NCBI GenBank assembly: GCA_002067585.1
Contig: MVQO01000191.1
Coordinates: forward strand, 1-64,000
Source: Syntrophorhabdus sp. PtaB.Bin027
GTDB taxonomy: Bacteria > Desulfobacterota > Syntrophorhabdia > Syntrophorhabdales > Syntrophorhabdaceae
DNA length: 64,000 nt
Reading direction: 5' to 3'
Both the position numbers and the translations under genes were made by a program. Of this stretch, positions 9,435 to 18,791 are shown piece after piece. Numbering within the stretch: the first letter of the stretch is position 1; each line of letters begins with the position of its first letter. The notes beneath the pieces are model-generated. The model had not been told where the DNA came from. It did not search any database and saw nothing but the letters and a program-made list of their open reading frames with translations.

Positions 9435-10539
9435 TATTGCCTTTAATATAATACCCGGTATAATTGTTCTTGGTTTTCTGATTTTCGTACATGAACTTGG
9501 CCACTTTCTCATGGCCAAGCTGACAGATGTAAAAGTCATCACCTTTTCACTCGGTTTCGGAAAGAAACTCTGGAAGCGCACCTGGGGCGAGACAGAATAT
9601 GCCCTTTCAGTATTTCCTCTAGGGGGCTATGTAAAATTGCTGGGGGAAGGGACTGAAGATGAAATACGCGCTGAAGAAGCTCACAGGTCCTATTCGAACA
9701 AACCAACAATCGTCAAAATCCTCATCGTTTTCTTTGGGCCCTTCTTTAACATTCTGTGCGCAGGACTCATTTTCTTTGTCATGTTATCAAGCGGTGCAAT
9801 GCTTCCTGCGTCACCATCAGGACCACCCGCAAAAGTTTCCGGAGTGATCAAAGATTATCCGGCTGCTGAGGTCGGTATCCTCCCTGGTGATACCATCACT
9901 GCCGTCAATGGACAAAAGGTCGCGTATTTTGCAGAGGTTCAGCAGTTTATGGCAAAAACTCTTGACAAGCCTTTGCGTATAGAGGTGAAAAGACAGGGAC
10001 AGCTACTCGAATTTTCTGTTACTCCCAAAGAGATTGAGACAACAAACGCTGCAGGCGCTGTTGTGCGGAGAAAAGTAATAGGCATTGAGGCAGAAAAGGC
10101 TTCCGGTGTTCAGGCAAAGAACATCTTTGAGGCAATCCTCCTAACCCCTGCTTATACATACGGCGTTGGGGAAGATACAGTAATTGCACTGTGGAAGATT
10201 ATTACCGGAAAAATGTCAAGAAGGAATGTTGGTGGACCGTTATCAATATTCCAGGCGGCAGGGATAACTGCAAAACAGGGTACAGGCTCCTTTGCATTCT
10301 TTGTTGCCTACATAAGCTTAAGTCTTGCAATAATAAACCTCCTGCCGATCCCGATCCTTGACGGAGGCCATATTATTTTTAGTCTTATTGAGGTTGTGAT
10401 TCGTCGAAAAATTTCACAAAAATGGATCGAAAATGCGCAGAAGGTAGGCCTGGCGCTCTTAATTGCAATTATGGTCTTTGCTTTCTACAATGACTTTGAC
10501 AGATTTTTCGGACTGAGCAAATTTTTCAATGCTAAATAG
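9427..10539 (+). CDS. rseP: site-2 protease RseP
   Basis: Intramembrane zinc metalloprotease that cleaves anti-sigma factors and signal-peptide remnants. HELGH in the first helix and LDGGHI near the C-terminus supply the zinc ligands. A PDZ domain lies between (about residues 125-215), with the AGLIFF-type membrane segments around it. 370 aa, so one PDZ domain rather than the two of E. coli RseP. Overlaps dxr by eight bases. Confidence 0.95.
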   Translation: MNSIAFNIIPGIIVLGFLIFVHELGHFLMAKLTDVKVITFSLGFGKKLWKRTWGETEYALSVFPLGGYVKLLGEGTEDEIRAEEAHRSYSNKPTIVKILIVFFGPFFNILCAGLIFFVMLSSGAMLPASPSGPPAKVSGVIKDYPAAEVGILPGDTITAVNGQKVAYFAEVQQFMAKTLDKPLRIEVKRQGQLLEFSVTPKEIETTNAAGAVVRRKVIGIEAEKASGVQAKNIFEAILLTPAYTYGVGEDTVIALWKIITGKMSRRNVGGPLSIFQAAGITAKQGTGSFAFFVAYISLSLAIINLLPIPILDGGHIIFSLIEVVIRRKISQKWIENAQKVGLALLIAIMVFAFYNDFDRFFGLSKFFNAK

Positions 10540-11218
10540 GCTTGTCCTTGCCCTTGACAACTCGCTGGACTTCTTAAATATTGCCCTTGCCCGTGAGCAT
10601 GTGCTCCTGGAAGAGAGACACATAAAGCCGCATCAGCCTCCATCTCAGATCATCCCTCGTGAGGTTCTCAATATCCTTATAAGCCATGGTTATGGTGTTG
10701 ATGACCTGTCGCTCATTATTACCACCCTTGGTCCAGGATCATTTACAGGGATTCGCGTGGGACTTGCTTTCTGTAAAGGACTTGCATCTGGAAAGAGTAT
10801 TCCCCTTATTGGTGTGCCAACCCTTGATGTACTCGTTTCTTCTTTCTCATTTCTCCGCGGTTATTTTCTCTGTCCCCTTCTCGATGCAAAGAAGGGTGAG
10901 GTCTTTGCCGCGCTATACCGTGTCTCTCATGAAAATATCGAGCAGATTTCAGATTATCAGGCACTGAAACCTGCAGAAGTAGCCCGTATGCTAAAAACAC
11001 CATGCCTCTGTTTCGGATCGGGGGTAAAGATGTGTGTTGATTCTCTCTCATCTGCTGATGGTGTTTATCTTATAAAAGAGGGATTTTCAAGAATCTCCGC
11101 AGAAGCTCTTATTAGGGTTGGTGTTAAGGGGGCCTTGCAAGGCAGACCACACGATCTCAAGCCCATTTATGGTAGGAGGTCAGAAGCTGAAATTAAATTT
11201 GGAGTAAAAGTCTTCTAA
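10529..11218 (+). CDS. tsaB: tRNA threonylcarbamoyladenosine protein TsaB
   Basis: Partner of TsaD in t6A37 modification of ANN-decoding tRNAs. N-terminal ALDNSLDFLNIAL and the GPGSFTGIRVGL motif are diagnostic. 229 aa. Starts inside the end of rseP (11-base overlap), so it belongs to the operon. tsaD is not in this window. Confidence 0.92.
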   Translation: MLNRLVLALDNSLDFLNIALAREHVLLEERHIKPHQPPSQIIPREVLNILISHGYGVDDLSLIITTLGPGSFTGIRVGLAFCKGLASGKSIPLIGVPTLDVLVSSFSFLRGYFLCPLLDAKKGEVFAALYRVSHENIEQISDYQALKPAEVARMLKTPCLCFGSGVKMCVDSLSSADGVYLIKEGFSRISAEALIRVGVKGALQGRPHDLKPIYGRRSEAEIKFGVKVF

Positions 11219-11334
11219 ACCAGTTTGTGCCTGATGGCGTGGTAAAAGAAGGAATCGCAGATATTAACAAGATCTTCAATCTCGGGTGTACAGATTATTC
11301 TGGTTTTACAGGCCAACCTATTCTCGTCAAATAA
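11218..11334 (+). other. short open frame after tsaB, possible remnant
   Basis: A 38-codon frame without stops follows tsaB and reads like real protein (GIADINKIFNLGCTDYSGFT), but has no clear start except an internal GTG with no ribosome site. It could be a decayed gene end. I do not recognise it. Confidence 0.2.
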
Positions 11335-11378
11335 CCCCATGTTTTTTGAAAACCCTTATATTTGGGGCTGAACTATTG

Positions 11379-11384
11379 TATAAT
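11379..11384 (+). promoter_or_regulatory. -10 box upstream of cysK
   Basis: A perfect TATAAT sits 17 bp upstream of the cysK ATG, but no good -35 lies at 16-18 bp. It would give a very short leader that still includes the GGAG ribosome site. Confidence 0.35.
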
Positions 11385-11401
11385 ACTTGCTGGAGATGGC
11401 G

Positions 11402-12337
11402 ATGAAAATAGCAGAAAATGTTACACAACTTGTCGGAAACACCCCTCTGGTTAAAATCAATAAGCTCACGAGGGGTCTTGATGCCAAAATCGTGGCTAAA
11501 CTTGAGTACTTTAATCCATGTGGCAGCGTGAAGGATAGGATTGGCGTGAGTATGATCGAGGCTGCAGAAAAAAGTGGCATCATAAATGAGAACTCAATCA
11601 TTGTTGAGCCCACAAGTGGTAATACAGGAATAGCACTTGCCTTTGTTTGTGCTATAAAAGGATATAAGCTTATCCTGACAATGCCTGAGACTATGAGCGG
11701 AGAGCGAAAAGCCATGCTCAGGGCTTTTGGAGCAGAGCTTGTTCTTACGCCAGGGGCTCAAGGCATGAAAGGCGCTATTGACAAAGCCGAAGACATTATC
11801 AAAAATAACCCAGAGGCTATCATGCTCCAGCAATTTAAAAACGCTGCCAATCCGGAAATCCATCGAAAAACTACTGCTGAGGAGATATGGCGGGACACTG
11901 ATGGAGCTGCAGATGCCATTGTAGCTGGTGTTGGCACTGGCGGGACTATCACAGGAGTTAGTGAGGTTCTAAAAGCGAGAAAACCAACCTTTCAAGCAAT
12001 AGCAGTTGAACCTGAAGCTTCGCCGGTACTCTCAGGAGGTCAGCCCGGGGCCCACAAGATTCAGGGTATCGGTGCTGGTTTTGTGCCGGATGTGCTGAAT
12101 ACAAAGGTCATTGACAGAATTGTTAAGGTAAGTAATGAGGCTGCTTTTCGGACAGCCCGGAGAATGGTTCACGAAGAAGGTATTTTCTGCGGAATATCCT
12201 CTGGTGCTGCAATGTGGGCAGCCCTTGAGGTAGCCAGGGAGCCTGAATACAAAAACAAAATGATCGTTGTAATTGTTCCCAGCCTTGGAGACAGGTATCT
12301 TTCTACTGAACTGTTTCTACCCTACATGAAAGATTGA
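11402..12337 (+). CDS. cysK: cysteine synthase (O-acetylserine sulfhydrylase)
   Basis: PLP enzyme joining O-acetylserine and sulfide to cysteine. NPCGSVKDR carries the PLP lysine, PTSGNTG binds substrate, and [10 protein letters not shown] cups the PLP phosphate; GISSGAA is near the C-terminus. ATG at 11402 has GGAG seven bases upstream, giving 311 aa; the upstream ATG at 11396 overlaps the ribosome site. It heads a run of sulfur-related genes. Confidence 0.95.
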   Translation: MKIAENVTQLVGNTPLVKINKLTRGLDAKIVAKLEYFNPCGSVKDRIGVSMIEAAEKSGIINENSIIVEPTSGNTGIALAFVCAIKGYKLILTMPETMSGERKAMLRAFGAELVLTPGAQGMKGAIDKAEDIIKNNPEAIMLQQFKNAANPEIHRKTTAEEIWRDTDGAADAIVAGVGTGGTITGVSEVLKARKPTFQAIAVEPEASPVLSGGQPGAHKIQGIGAGFVPDVLNTKVIDRIVKVSNEAAFRTARRMVHEEGIFCGISSGAAMWAALEVAREPEYKNKMIVVIVPSLGDRYLSTELFLPYMKD

Positions 12338-12379
12338 AAGGGCTCAGATAAAAAGGATATTAAGAGTAAGGAGGCATTT

Positions 12380-13588
12380 TTGAAATCCATTGATGAAATT
12401 AATGAAAAGATCAAGAAAGGCAAGGTTGTGGTTGTCACCGCCGAAGAGATGATAGGTATAACCAAGGACAAAGGAACAAAAAAAGCATCTGAATATGTGG
12501 ATGTTGTTACAACAGGAACCTTTGGCCCCATGTGTAGTAGCGGTATGTTCGTCAACGTTGGCCATTCAAAGCCACGGATCAAGATTGGCGGAGGGAAATG
12601 TTACTTGAATGACGTTCCTGCTTACTGTGGTATTGCTGCAGTTGATCTTTATATTGGAGCTACAGCATCCCCTGATGATGATCCCAGAAATACTGTTTAT
12701 CCGGGAGCTTTCAAATACGGGGGTGGCCATGTGATTGAAGATTTCATAAGCGGAAAAAATATCAATCTTGTTGCTACGGCATACGGGACAGACTGTTACC
12801 CGAGAAAGAAGATAGAAACATTTATTAATAAAACGAATGTGAATGAGGCGTACCTGTATAACCCAAGAAATGATTACCAAAACTACAATGTTGCAGTAAA
12901 TGCGACCGACAGGGTGATTCACACCTATATGGGTGTCCTGAAACCACATCTGAACAGTGCCAATTATTGTAGTGCAGGCCAGCTGTCACCCCTCTTGAAT
13001 GACCCCAAATACAGGACGGTGGGTATAGGGACGCGTTTGTTCCTGGGCGGTGGTGTTGGATATGTTGCCTGGTATGGTACCCAGCATAACCCTGATGTAC
13101 AGAGAAGCCCTGAAGGAATACCCCGGGCTGGTGCAGGCACCCTTGCTGTTATTGGTGACGCAAAACAAATGAGCGCAGAGTATATAAAAGGAGCAAGCTT
13201 CATAGGATATGGTGCAACCATATTTGTTGGGATCGGCATACCGATTCCAATCATCGATGAAGAAATGGCTTATTTTACGTCGAGAAGTGATGAAGACTTC
13301 TGGGCACAAGTTGTAGATTACGGAAACGATTATCCTAACAGAGAGCCGAGAAGCCTGGGCGAGGTAAACTATGCACAACTAAAATCAGGAGCTATTAGAT
13401 TGAACGGCAAAGAAATTCCAACTTTCCCCATATCGAGCTATTCAAAGGCTGTCTCGATTGCTACGACACTTAAGGAATGGATCCACTCTGCAAGATTTCT
13501 CCTCACTAACCCAGTAGAATCCCTGCCAGGGCTTGATGCAGGGATAAAGATGAATACGCTTGAGGAACGGATACTGGAATATACTTGA
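12380..13588 (+). CDS. HcyBio-family (DUF39) homocysteine biosynthesis protein
   Basis: This family (Pfam HcyBio) is known from methanogens and anaerobic bacteria to form homocysteine from aspartate semialdehyde and sulfide. The 402-aa product starts at TTG behind AAGGAGG. Recognisable blocks are TTGTFGPMCSSG, VPAYCGIAA, NYCSAGQLSPL and FLLTNPVESLPG at the C-terminus; several Cys residues are conserved candidates for sulfur transfer. No separate NIL/4Fe-4S partner, which often accompanies the family, is seen next to it. Forty nt after cysK, so cotranscription is likely. Confidence 0.88.
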   Translation: MKSIDEINEKIKKGKVVVVTAEEMIGITKDKGTKKASEYVDVVTTGTFGPMCSSGMFVNVGHSKPRIKIGGGKCYLNDVPAYCGIAAVDLYIGATASPDDDPRNTVYPGAFKYGGGHVIEDFISGKNINLVATAYGTDCYPRKKIETFINKTNVNEAYLYNPRNDYQNYNVAVNATDRVIHTYMGVLKPHLNSANYCSAGQLSPLLNDPKYRTVGIGTRLFLGGGVGYVAWYGTQHNPDVQRSPEGIPRAGAGTLAVIGDAKQMSAEYIKGASFIGYGATIFVGIGIPIPIIDEEMAYFTSRSDEDFWAQVVDYGNDYPNREPRSLGEVNYAQLKSGAIRLNGKEIPTFPISSYSKAVSIATTLKEWIHSARFLLTNPVESLPGLDAGIKMNTLEERILEYT

Positions 13589-13595
13589 TAGGTAG

Positions 13596-14624
13596 ATGGG
13601 TGAGTATGCTTCCTTTGCTGATTTTACGTTTTCACCTATGAGCAGCAAGGCCATTTCTCTGGTGTCAGGCGGACTTGACAGTGCTATTGCAACCAAATTA
13701 GTCCTCGACCAGGGCATTGAGGTGGTGGGACTTAGCTTCACGTCTCCCTTCTCAAGCAAAAAAGAGAGATCCAAAGGCCTTCAGGCCATCAGAACAGCCA
13801 AAGAGCTGGGAATCCGCCTTATTCTAAAAGAAAAAGGTTATGAATTTATTGATGTTATTAGGAACCCATTGTATGGATACGGAAAACATATGAATCCGTG
13901 TATTGATTGCAGGATTTTCATGCTTCGTAAGGCTAAGGAGGTAATGGCAGAAGAGGGCGCTGGTTTCGTAATTACCGGCGAGGTTCTGGGTCAAAGGCCA
14001 ATGTCTCAGCGAAGGTCTACCATAGACCTTATTGAAAAAAAAAGTGGCCTTACATCGCTCATCCTGAGGCCTTTATCTGCCAAACACTTTGCCCCATCAA
14101 TGCCAGAAGTAGAGGGTATCGTCAACCGGGAATTGCTTTTGGACATTGCCGGCAGAGGAAGAGCGGTCCAGTTTGGCCTCGTTCAAAAATATGGACTTTC
14201 AGCTTTTGGTGACCCTGGTGGTGGTTGCCTGCTCTGTGATGCATTGTACTCGATGAGATTACAGGATCTTCTTACCCATGACAAGAATTTTACCATGCTT
14301 GATATAAATTTGCTGAACACAGGCAGACATTTCAGAATAAACAGAACAACGAAGTTGGTTTTGGGCAGGGACAAAGGGGAAAATGAACGATTACATTCCA
14401 TGTGGATTCCCCCGTATACGCTTGTTTATCCCATAGACTTCCACGGGCCACTTGGCATCATAAAAGGAGAGAACGAAAAGGGAATCATAGCAATCGTTGC
14501 CAATATTATCTCTCATTATGGACGAAACCAGAAATCGATGATTGCAGTAGAGACGAATAATGGTTTAATTTGCCGTCACGAAGTTGAGCGAGCAAACAAA
14601 GATTTTGAAAGATACAAGATATAG
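13596..14624 (+). CDS. PP-loop ATPase, tRNA-thiolation-like
   Basis: A 342-aa protein with the adenylating PP-loop SGGLDS near residue 25. Cys pairs follow: NPCIDCRIF at about residue 105 and GGGCLLCD at about residue 210, plus ITGEVLGQRPMSQRR. This layout resembles ThiI/MnmA-like sulfur transferases that make thiouridine in tRNA. The C-terminal 100 residues form a separate domain that may bind RNA. Start taken at the first ATG, seven nt after the HcyBio stop; M at residue 15 is an alternative. The sulfur-gene neighbourhood supports a thiolation role, which is inference. Confidence 0.75.
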   Translation: MGEYASFADFTFSPMSSKAISLVSGGLDSAIATKLVLDQGIEVVGLSFTSPFSSKKERSKGLQAIRTAKELGIRLILKEKGYEFIDVIRNPLYGYGKHMNPCIDCRIFMLRKAKEVMAEEGAGFVITGEVLGQRPMSQRRSTIDLIEKKSGLTSLILRPLSAKHFAPSMPEVEGIVNRELLLDIAGRGRAVQFGLVQKYGLSAFGDPGGGCLLCDALYSMRLQDLLTHDKNFTMLDINLLNTGRHFRINRTTKLVLGRDKGENERLHSMWIPPYTLVYPIDFHGPLGIIKGENEKGIIAIVANIISHYGRNQKSMIAVETNNGLICRHEVERANKDFERYKI

Positions 14625-14632
14625 GAGACACA

Positions 14633-15286
14633 ATGAAGCTTTTTGATGATTTTTATGTCTATCCCTGGACCTCCTATCAGGAAAACAACTGTAATACAAT
14701 CTTTATCGATGGTCCGGTTCCTACATTAATTGATCCAGGTCATTCGCATCTTTTCAACCATGTAGTGGAGGGTATGGCCAGAGATGGAAAATCTGCTGAC
14801 ACCATCAAATTGATTGTATGCACCCACAGCCATCCAGACCACATTGAAGCTCTGGACCATTTTGACAACGGCGTTCTCCGGGCAATAAGCAGAGAAGAGC
14901 ATGGTTATCTCCAGGAAGAGGGCAAAGAACTTTTTCTCATGTCAGGATGCCAGGCGCCAAAAAAACCTTTTAAACTGTTTCTAAAGGAAGGTCAACTAAC
15001 CCTGGGTGACAAAACTCTTCAGGTTATCCCGACCCCTGGTCATTCTCCAGGGTCAATCTGTCTTTACTGGGAAAAAGAGAGGGTTCTCATTTCCGGAGAT
15101 ACTGCTTTTTATATGGGAGTTGGGAGAACAGACTTGCCGGGAGGGGATATGGCAGCTTTGGGACAAAGCATAAGGCGGTTAGCTAAGTTCCGAATAGAAT
15201 ATCTTATCCCGGGCCATGGTGAAATGGTTAGGGGAGATAAACCTATTAAAAGAAACTTCGAGCTTATCCTTGGCGAGTTCTTTTAA
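14633..15286 (+). CDS. metallo-beta-lactamase-fold hydrolase
   Basis: A 217-aa MBL-fold protein of the glyoxalase II-like group. The metal-binding THSHPDHIE motif (residues 65-73), TPGHSPGS, ISGDTAF and PGHG are intact, so binuclear metal binding is expected. Substrate unknown; a persulfide or thioester would fit the sulfur-gene neighbours, but this is inference. Eight nt after the PP-loop gene, with a GGAG site. Confidence 0.85.
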   Translation: MKLFDDFYVYPWTSYQENNCNTIFIDGPVPTLIDPGHSHLFNHVVEGMARDGKSADTIKLIVCTHSHPDHIEALDHFDNGVLRAISREEHGYLQEEGKELFLMSGCQAPKKPFKLFLKEGQLTLGDKTLQVIPTPGHSPGSICLYWEKERVLISGDTAFYMGVGRTDLPGGDMAALGQSIRRLAKFRIEYLIPGHGEMVRGDKPIKRNFELILGEFF

Positions 15287-15539
15287 TAATGCACCGCTCA
15301 CCACTTTGCTCAATTCCCTATCTTTGGTGCGTGCATTTCTTGCTGATTCATGCTATATTAGAATCACCAACACATGTTATATGAAAGATATCTTGCCTGC
15401 CAGCCTGACAGCATGGCAGGCATCGCAAATAAATAAATTGTACATCGACAAATCTTTTGTGTGCACAGATGTCATTGTACCATCTTTAATAAGTTCACTT
15501 TTGAAGTGTGTTACTTCAGAATGACAAGGAGGAATCAAC

Positions 15540-15719
15540 GTGAAAATTCCCGATGAGTATATATGTAACCTTTGTGGCTATTCCTTCCTTGATGGAGAGG
15601 TACCAGAGAATTTTTGTCCAAATTGTGGGAGCAGCATGGTAGCGAAAGAAATGACATATGATGAGTACCTTGATGAAGAAGCCTTTATCAATATGAGGAT
15701 CGTGAACCTCACCCAGTGA
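15540..15719 (+). CDS. rubredoxin-like zinc-ribbon mini-protein, 59 aa
   Basis: GTG start behind a strong AAGGAGGAATC site. Two CxxC knuckles, CNLCGY and CPNCGS, spaced by about 14 residues, form a rubredoxin-like metal knuckle (too short a linker for classical rubredoxin). The tail is acidic (TYDEYLDEEAF). It could carry iron or zinc. It lies 253 nt after the MBL gene on the same strand; that spacer holds no supported gene. Confidence 0.75.
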   Translation: MKIPDEYICNLCGYSFLDGEVPENFCPNCGSSMVAKEMTYDEYLDEEAFINMRIVNLTQ

Positions 15720-15770
15720 TAGTCAAGACTTCATATTTCCAGTTTTTGTCCACAAGTTTTTACTTTTGTA

Positions 15771-16922
15771 TTACAATGTGGCTCTCGGCAAGCTCACTAT
15801 AACGTTTGTACCTTGACCGGACATGGGTTTTATATCAAGCCGTCCAAGGTGTTTTCTCACTACAACCTGCGCGATGGGAAGCCCAAAACCGGTCCCCTTC
15901 ACTTTTGTTGAAAAAAAAGGAGAAAACAGTTGTTCTGTCTTCTCTTTGGGTGGTTCTCCTGTATTAAAGATTTCAATCCTAACATAGGAAGGAGAGTCTG
16001 GGTCAAGCCCTGATTTAATGACTACCCGCATATTATCTGGTTCTGCAGCTTCCATACTGTTTTGAACAAGATAATAGAAGAGATAGGTCAGTTCCTCTTT
16101 ATCTCCCTTTAGCAATATGCCCTCTTTGTGTGTAGAAATTTCGGCCTGAATGCCTTTACCTGTTCCTTCTTCTTTGAGCTTAAGGAGCACCTCGTTAATA
16201 ATTTCTTCAAAATTTACAGTGTCGATCTCCGGTTCAGTCTCGAAAAGATCCATGTAGACCTTTATATCTCTCACCATTCCTTCAAGCCTCTCGTTTTCTT
16301 CCATGAGCATCTTGTATACCCTGTACTCTTTACTATCTGCATCAGCTTTATCGTGAAGTCTTTTTATATTCCACCCGATGATCATGGCTGGGTTTCTCAC
16401 CCTATCTGCCATTTCACGCATTACCTCAATATTGCAACTGATTGTATTTTCAATATATGCGCTGGTCTCAACAAGGACACAAAGATCAAGAAGCTTATCT
16501 ATTATTGAAAGAACCCGACCCCTTTGTTGGAGGGGCAATTCTTTGAAAACAATTCCATGGCAGAACTGACGGATGACTGCAAAGCCGAGATTTGAAAACC
16601 TTTGATCGAGATTTACTTCTACATGTCTCACACCAATCTTCCAAAGCCAGCTGAGAAATGTATCATCAAAATCAGCCGAAAAGAAGGTCTCAAACCATAA
16701 CGACCAGGTCTTCCTTAAGACGCCCCGGGTTTTTTCACCTTCAAGTATCGTTCTTGTGGCAGGTATCCCCCAAAAGACATTGTAAAAATAATCACCAAAC
16801 TCCTCTTTTCTTTCAGTGAAGAAGTGACGAAATGGGGCTAGCTCTGCCAAATCTGCTGCATCAATTCCTATTTGTTCTTTAAATATGCGTAGCTTGTGCA
16901 GAGGGGTTACATTGTCAGACAT
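15771..16922 (-). CDS. protoglobin-coupled histidine-kinase-like protein lacking the phospho-His
   Basis: 383 aa. Residues 1-165 look like a globin-coupled sensor domain (FFTERKEEFGDYFYNVF, then IGVRHVEVNLDQRFSNLGF with the candidate proximal heme His). Residues 175-245 resemble the dimerisation helix pair, but where kinases have H-E-x-x-N-P the sequence is MADRVRNPAMIIGW, so the phosphoacceptor His is Asp. The C-terminal ATPase domain has QNSMEAAEP (N box) and GTGFGLPIA (G2 box). Possible roles are ATP-binding oxygen/NO sensor or kinase using another acceptor. Alone in its orientation; no response regulator adjacent. Confidence 0.82.
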   Translation of the reverse strand: MSDNVTPLHKLRIFKEQIGIDAADLAELAPFRHFFTERKEEFGDYFYNVFWGIPATRTILEGEKTRGVLRKTWSLWFETFFSADFDDTFLSWLWKIGVRHVEVNLDQRFSNLGFAVIRQFCHGIVFKELPLQQRGRVLSIIDKLLDLCVLVETSAYIENTISCNIEVMREMADRVRNPAMIIGWNIKRLHDKADADSKEYRVYKMLMEENERLEGMVRDIKVYMDLFETEPEIDTVNFEEIINEVLLKLKEEGTGKGIQAEISTHKEGILLKGDKEELTYLFYYLVQNSMEAAEPDNMRVVIKSGLDPDSPSYVRIEIFNTGEPPKEKTEQLFSPFFSTKVKGTGFGLPIAQVVVRKHLGRLDIKPMSGQGTNVIVSLPRATL

Positions 16923-17048
16923 AAATGCCTTTTATGATTTAAATAGTGTATAAAGGTATCACAAGGTTTCCCATTGGTCAAACAGTTGGATGGAAAGTGT
17001 AATATCTTTCTGTGAAGTTCTAATAAAAAATGCTTTATAATAAACGGC

Positions 17049-18614
17049 ATGATCAGGCATAATGGCATACTTCTCATTCATCCTCCAGTTGTAAAACCTT
17101 GCGAACCACCAGCCGGCATCTCTAAACTTTCTGGTGCATTGATAGCCCATGGGATAAACCACAGTGTTCTTGATTTAAATCTTGAATGTCTTCTTGCCGT
17201 TCTATCCGGTCAAGCAAAAACACCGTCAGACACATGGACATTAAGAGCACAGCGCAACCTCCATCAGAATATCAGCATATTAAGGTCATGGAAGGGTTAT
17301 GGTTCCACAGAACGGTACAGGAGCATAGTGACAGATTTGCATCGTATTTTTCAGGTACATGGAGGTTCTCAGATTAAACGCTTATCTTTTTCTGACTACC
17401 AACACATTGATCTTTCCCCTCTGAGGAGTGCTGATCTCCTCAAGGCTGCTGAAGAATATAAACAAAACTTTTTTTACCCCTATTTCAGAGATTCATTGAG
17501 GGCTGCCCTGGAAAAAACTGGAACAGATTTGGTGGGTCTTTCCCTTAACTACCTGAGCCAGGCGTTATGCACCTTTGCGATAATCGGGTTTATAAAGGAA
17601 ACAATGCCTGACGTTCAGGTTGTCCTTGGTGGTAGCCTCGTAACCTCATGGATAAGGGTCAATGTGTGGAAAAACCAATTTCAGGGTATTGTAGATCATG
17701 CAGTGGCAGGCCCTGGCGAATACCCACTTCTTGCCCTGCTTGGTTGTACCACTGAAAAAAATCAGCAGTATTGCCCTTCCTTTCATGACTTTCCTCTCGG
17801 TGAATACCTTGCTCCTGGTCCTATCCTTCCTTATAACGCATCGACAGGTTGTTATTGGAGTAAATGTGCTTTTTGCCCTGAGAATGCTGAAGGCAGCGTC
17901 TACACCGGGCGTTCAAAAAATATTATAGCGAAAGAGCTCCAATCATTATCTTCAGAATTACAGCCTGTTCTCATTCATTTTGTAGATAATGCAATTAGCC
18001 CTGTTGTCATGGCAGGACTTTGCTCCAATTCACCAGGGGTTTCCTGGTACGGGTTTGCCAGACTGACCAACCATCTTGCGAGTTTAGATTTTTGTCGTGA
18101 CCTCAGACGTTCAGGTTGTGTGATGCTTAAACTGGGCTTGGAATCGGGCAGCCAGGCGGTTCTTAATGCCATGAACAAGGGAAACAATCTCGAAAGATCA
18201 TCAAGAGCACTAAAGTCACTGAATAAGGCCGGTATTGCCACATATGTTTACCTCCTTTTCGGTACTCCATGGGAAACTGAGGTTGAAGCCCAGGAAACGC
18301 TCGAATTTGTAGTACGACACAGCCCTTATATTGATTTTCTCAATATGGCAGTCTTTAATCTCCCCAATAATAGTCCTGAGGCGACTCAGCTCAACACCAG
18401 GGACTTCTATGTGGGAGACCTATCACTATATACAGGTTTTTCCCATCCCCGTGGTTGGGATAGAAAGAGTGTAAAAACATTTCTAGATAAAAAGTTCAGA
18501 AGACATCCTGCAATCCAGTCCATTTTAAGACGTCATCCGCCAGGTTTCGGCTCAAACCACGCCCCTCTTTTTTCAATGAGGAATGAGGGGAAACCTATAC
18601 CAAAAAACAGTTAA
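17049..18614 (+). CDS. B12-binding-type radical SAM protein, CX4CX2C
   Basis: 521 aa. The first ~245 residues resemble the cobalamin-binding half of B12-radical SAM proteins (ILLIHPPVVKPCEPPAGI start, VVLGGSLVTSW), though no clear DxHxxG is seen, so cobalamin may not be bound. The cluster motif GCYWSKCAFC (about residue 270) has four residues between the first cysteines, like the protein at 2524. LKLGLESGSQAVLNAMNKG follows. Substrate unknown; candidates are methylation or sulfur insertion chemistry. Divergent from the globin-kinase gene, sharing a 126-bp spacer. Confidence 0.8.
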   Translation: MIRHNGILLIHPPVVKPCEPPAGISKLSGALIAHGINHSVLDLNLECLLAVLSGQAKTPSDTWTLRAQRNLHQNISILRSWKGYGSTERYRSIVTDLHRIFQVHGGSQIKRLSFSDYQHIDLSPLRSADLLKAAEEYKQNFFYPYFRDSLRAALEKTGTDLVGLSLNYLSQALCTFAIIGFIKETMPDVQVVLGGSLVTSWIRVNVWKNQFQGIVDHAVAGPGEYPLLALLGCTTEKNQQYCPSFHDFPLGEYLAPGPILPYNASTGCYWSKCAFCPENAEGSVYTGRSKNIIAKELQSLSSELQPVLIHFVDNAISPVVMAGLCSNSPGVSWYGFARLTNHLASLDFCRDLRRSGCVMLKLGLESGSQAVLNAMNKGNNLERSSRALKSLNKAGIATYVYLLFGTPWETEVEAQETLEFVVRHSPYIDFLNMAVFNLPNNSPEATQLNTRDFYVGDLSLYTGFSHPRGWDRKSVKTFLDKKFRRHPAIQSILRRHPPGFGSNHAPLFSMRNEGKPIPKNS

Positions 18615-18791
18615 GTTAATACCGTTTTCTTCGATAATAACCTTGAGGAATCACTGTGGATGGAGGTTTTCCATTATTACTTTGAGCACTAACATTAATC
18701 CTGAAAACAGTTTTTCTGAACGAAAGGGAAGTTCCCTCGGCCGCTCAAAGAAAGGTTTTAAGTTTGATAAAATCCTCATGAGGAGATAGGT

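Noticed and set aside
15216-15524. 102-codon frame overlapping the MBL gene end
   Set aside because: Overlaps a real gene in another frame and has low-complexity Ser/Leu content without motifs.
18583-18789. 68-codon frame between the radical SAM gene and the DUF4388 gene
   Set aside because: Begins inside the radical SAM gene, no ribosome site, no recognisable protein features.
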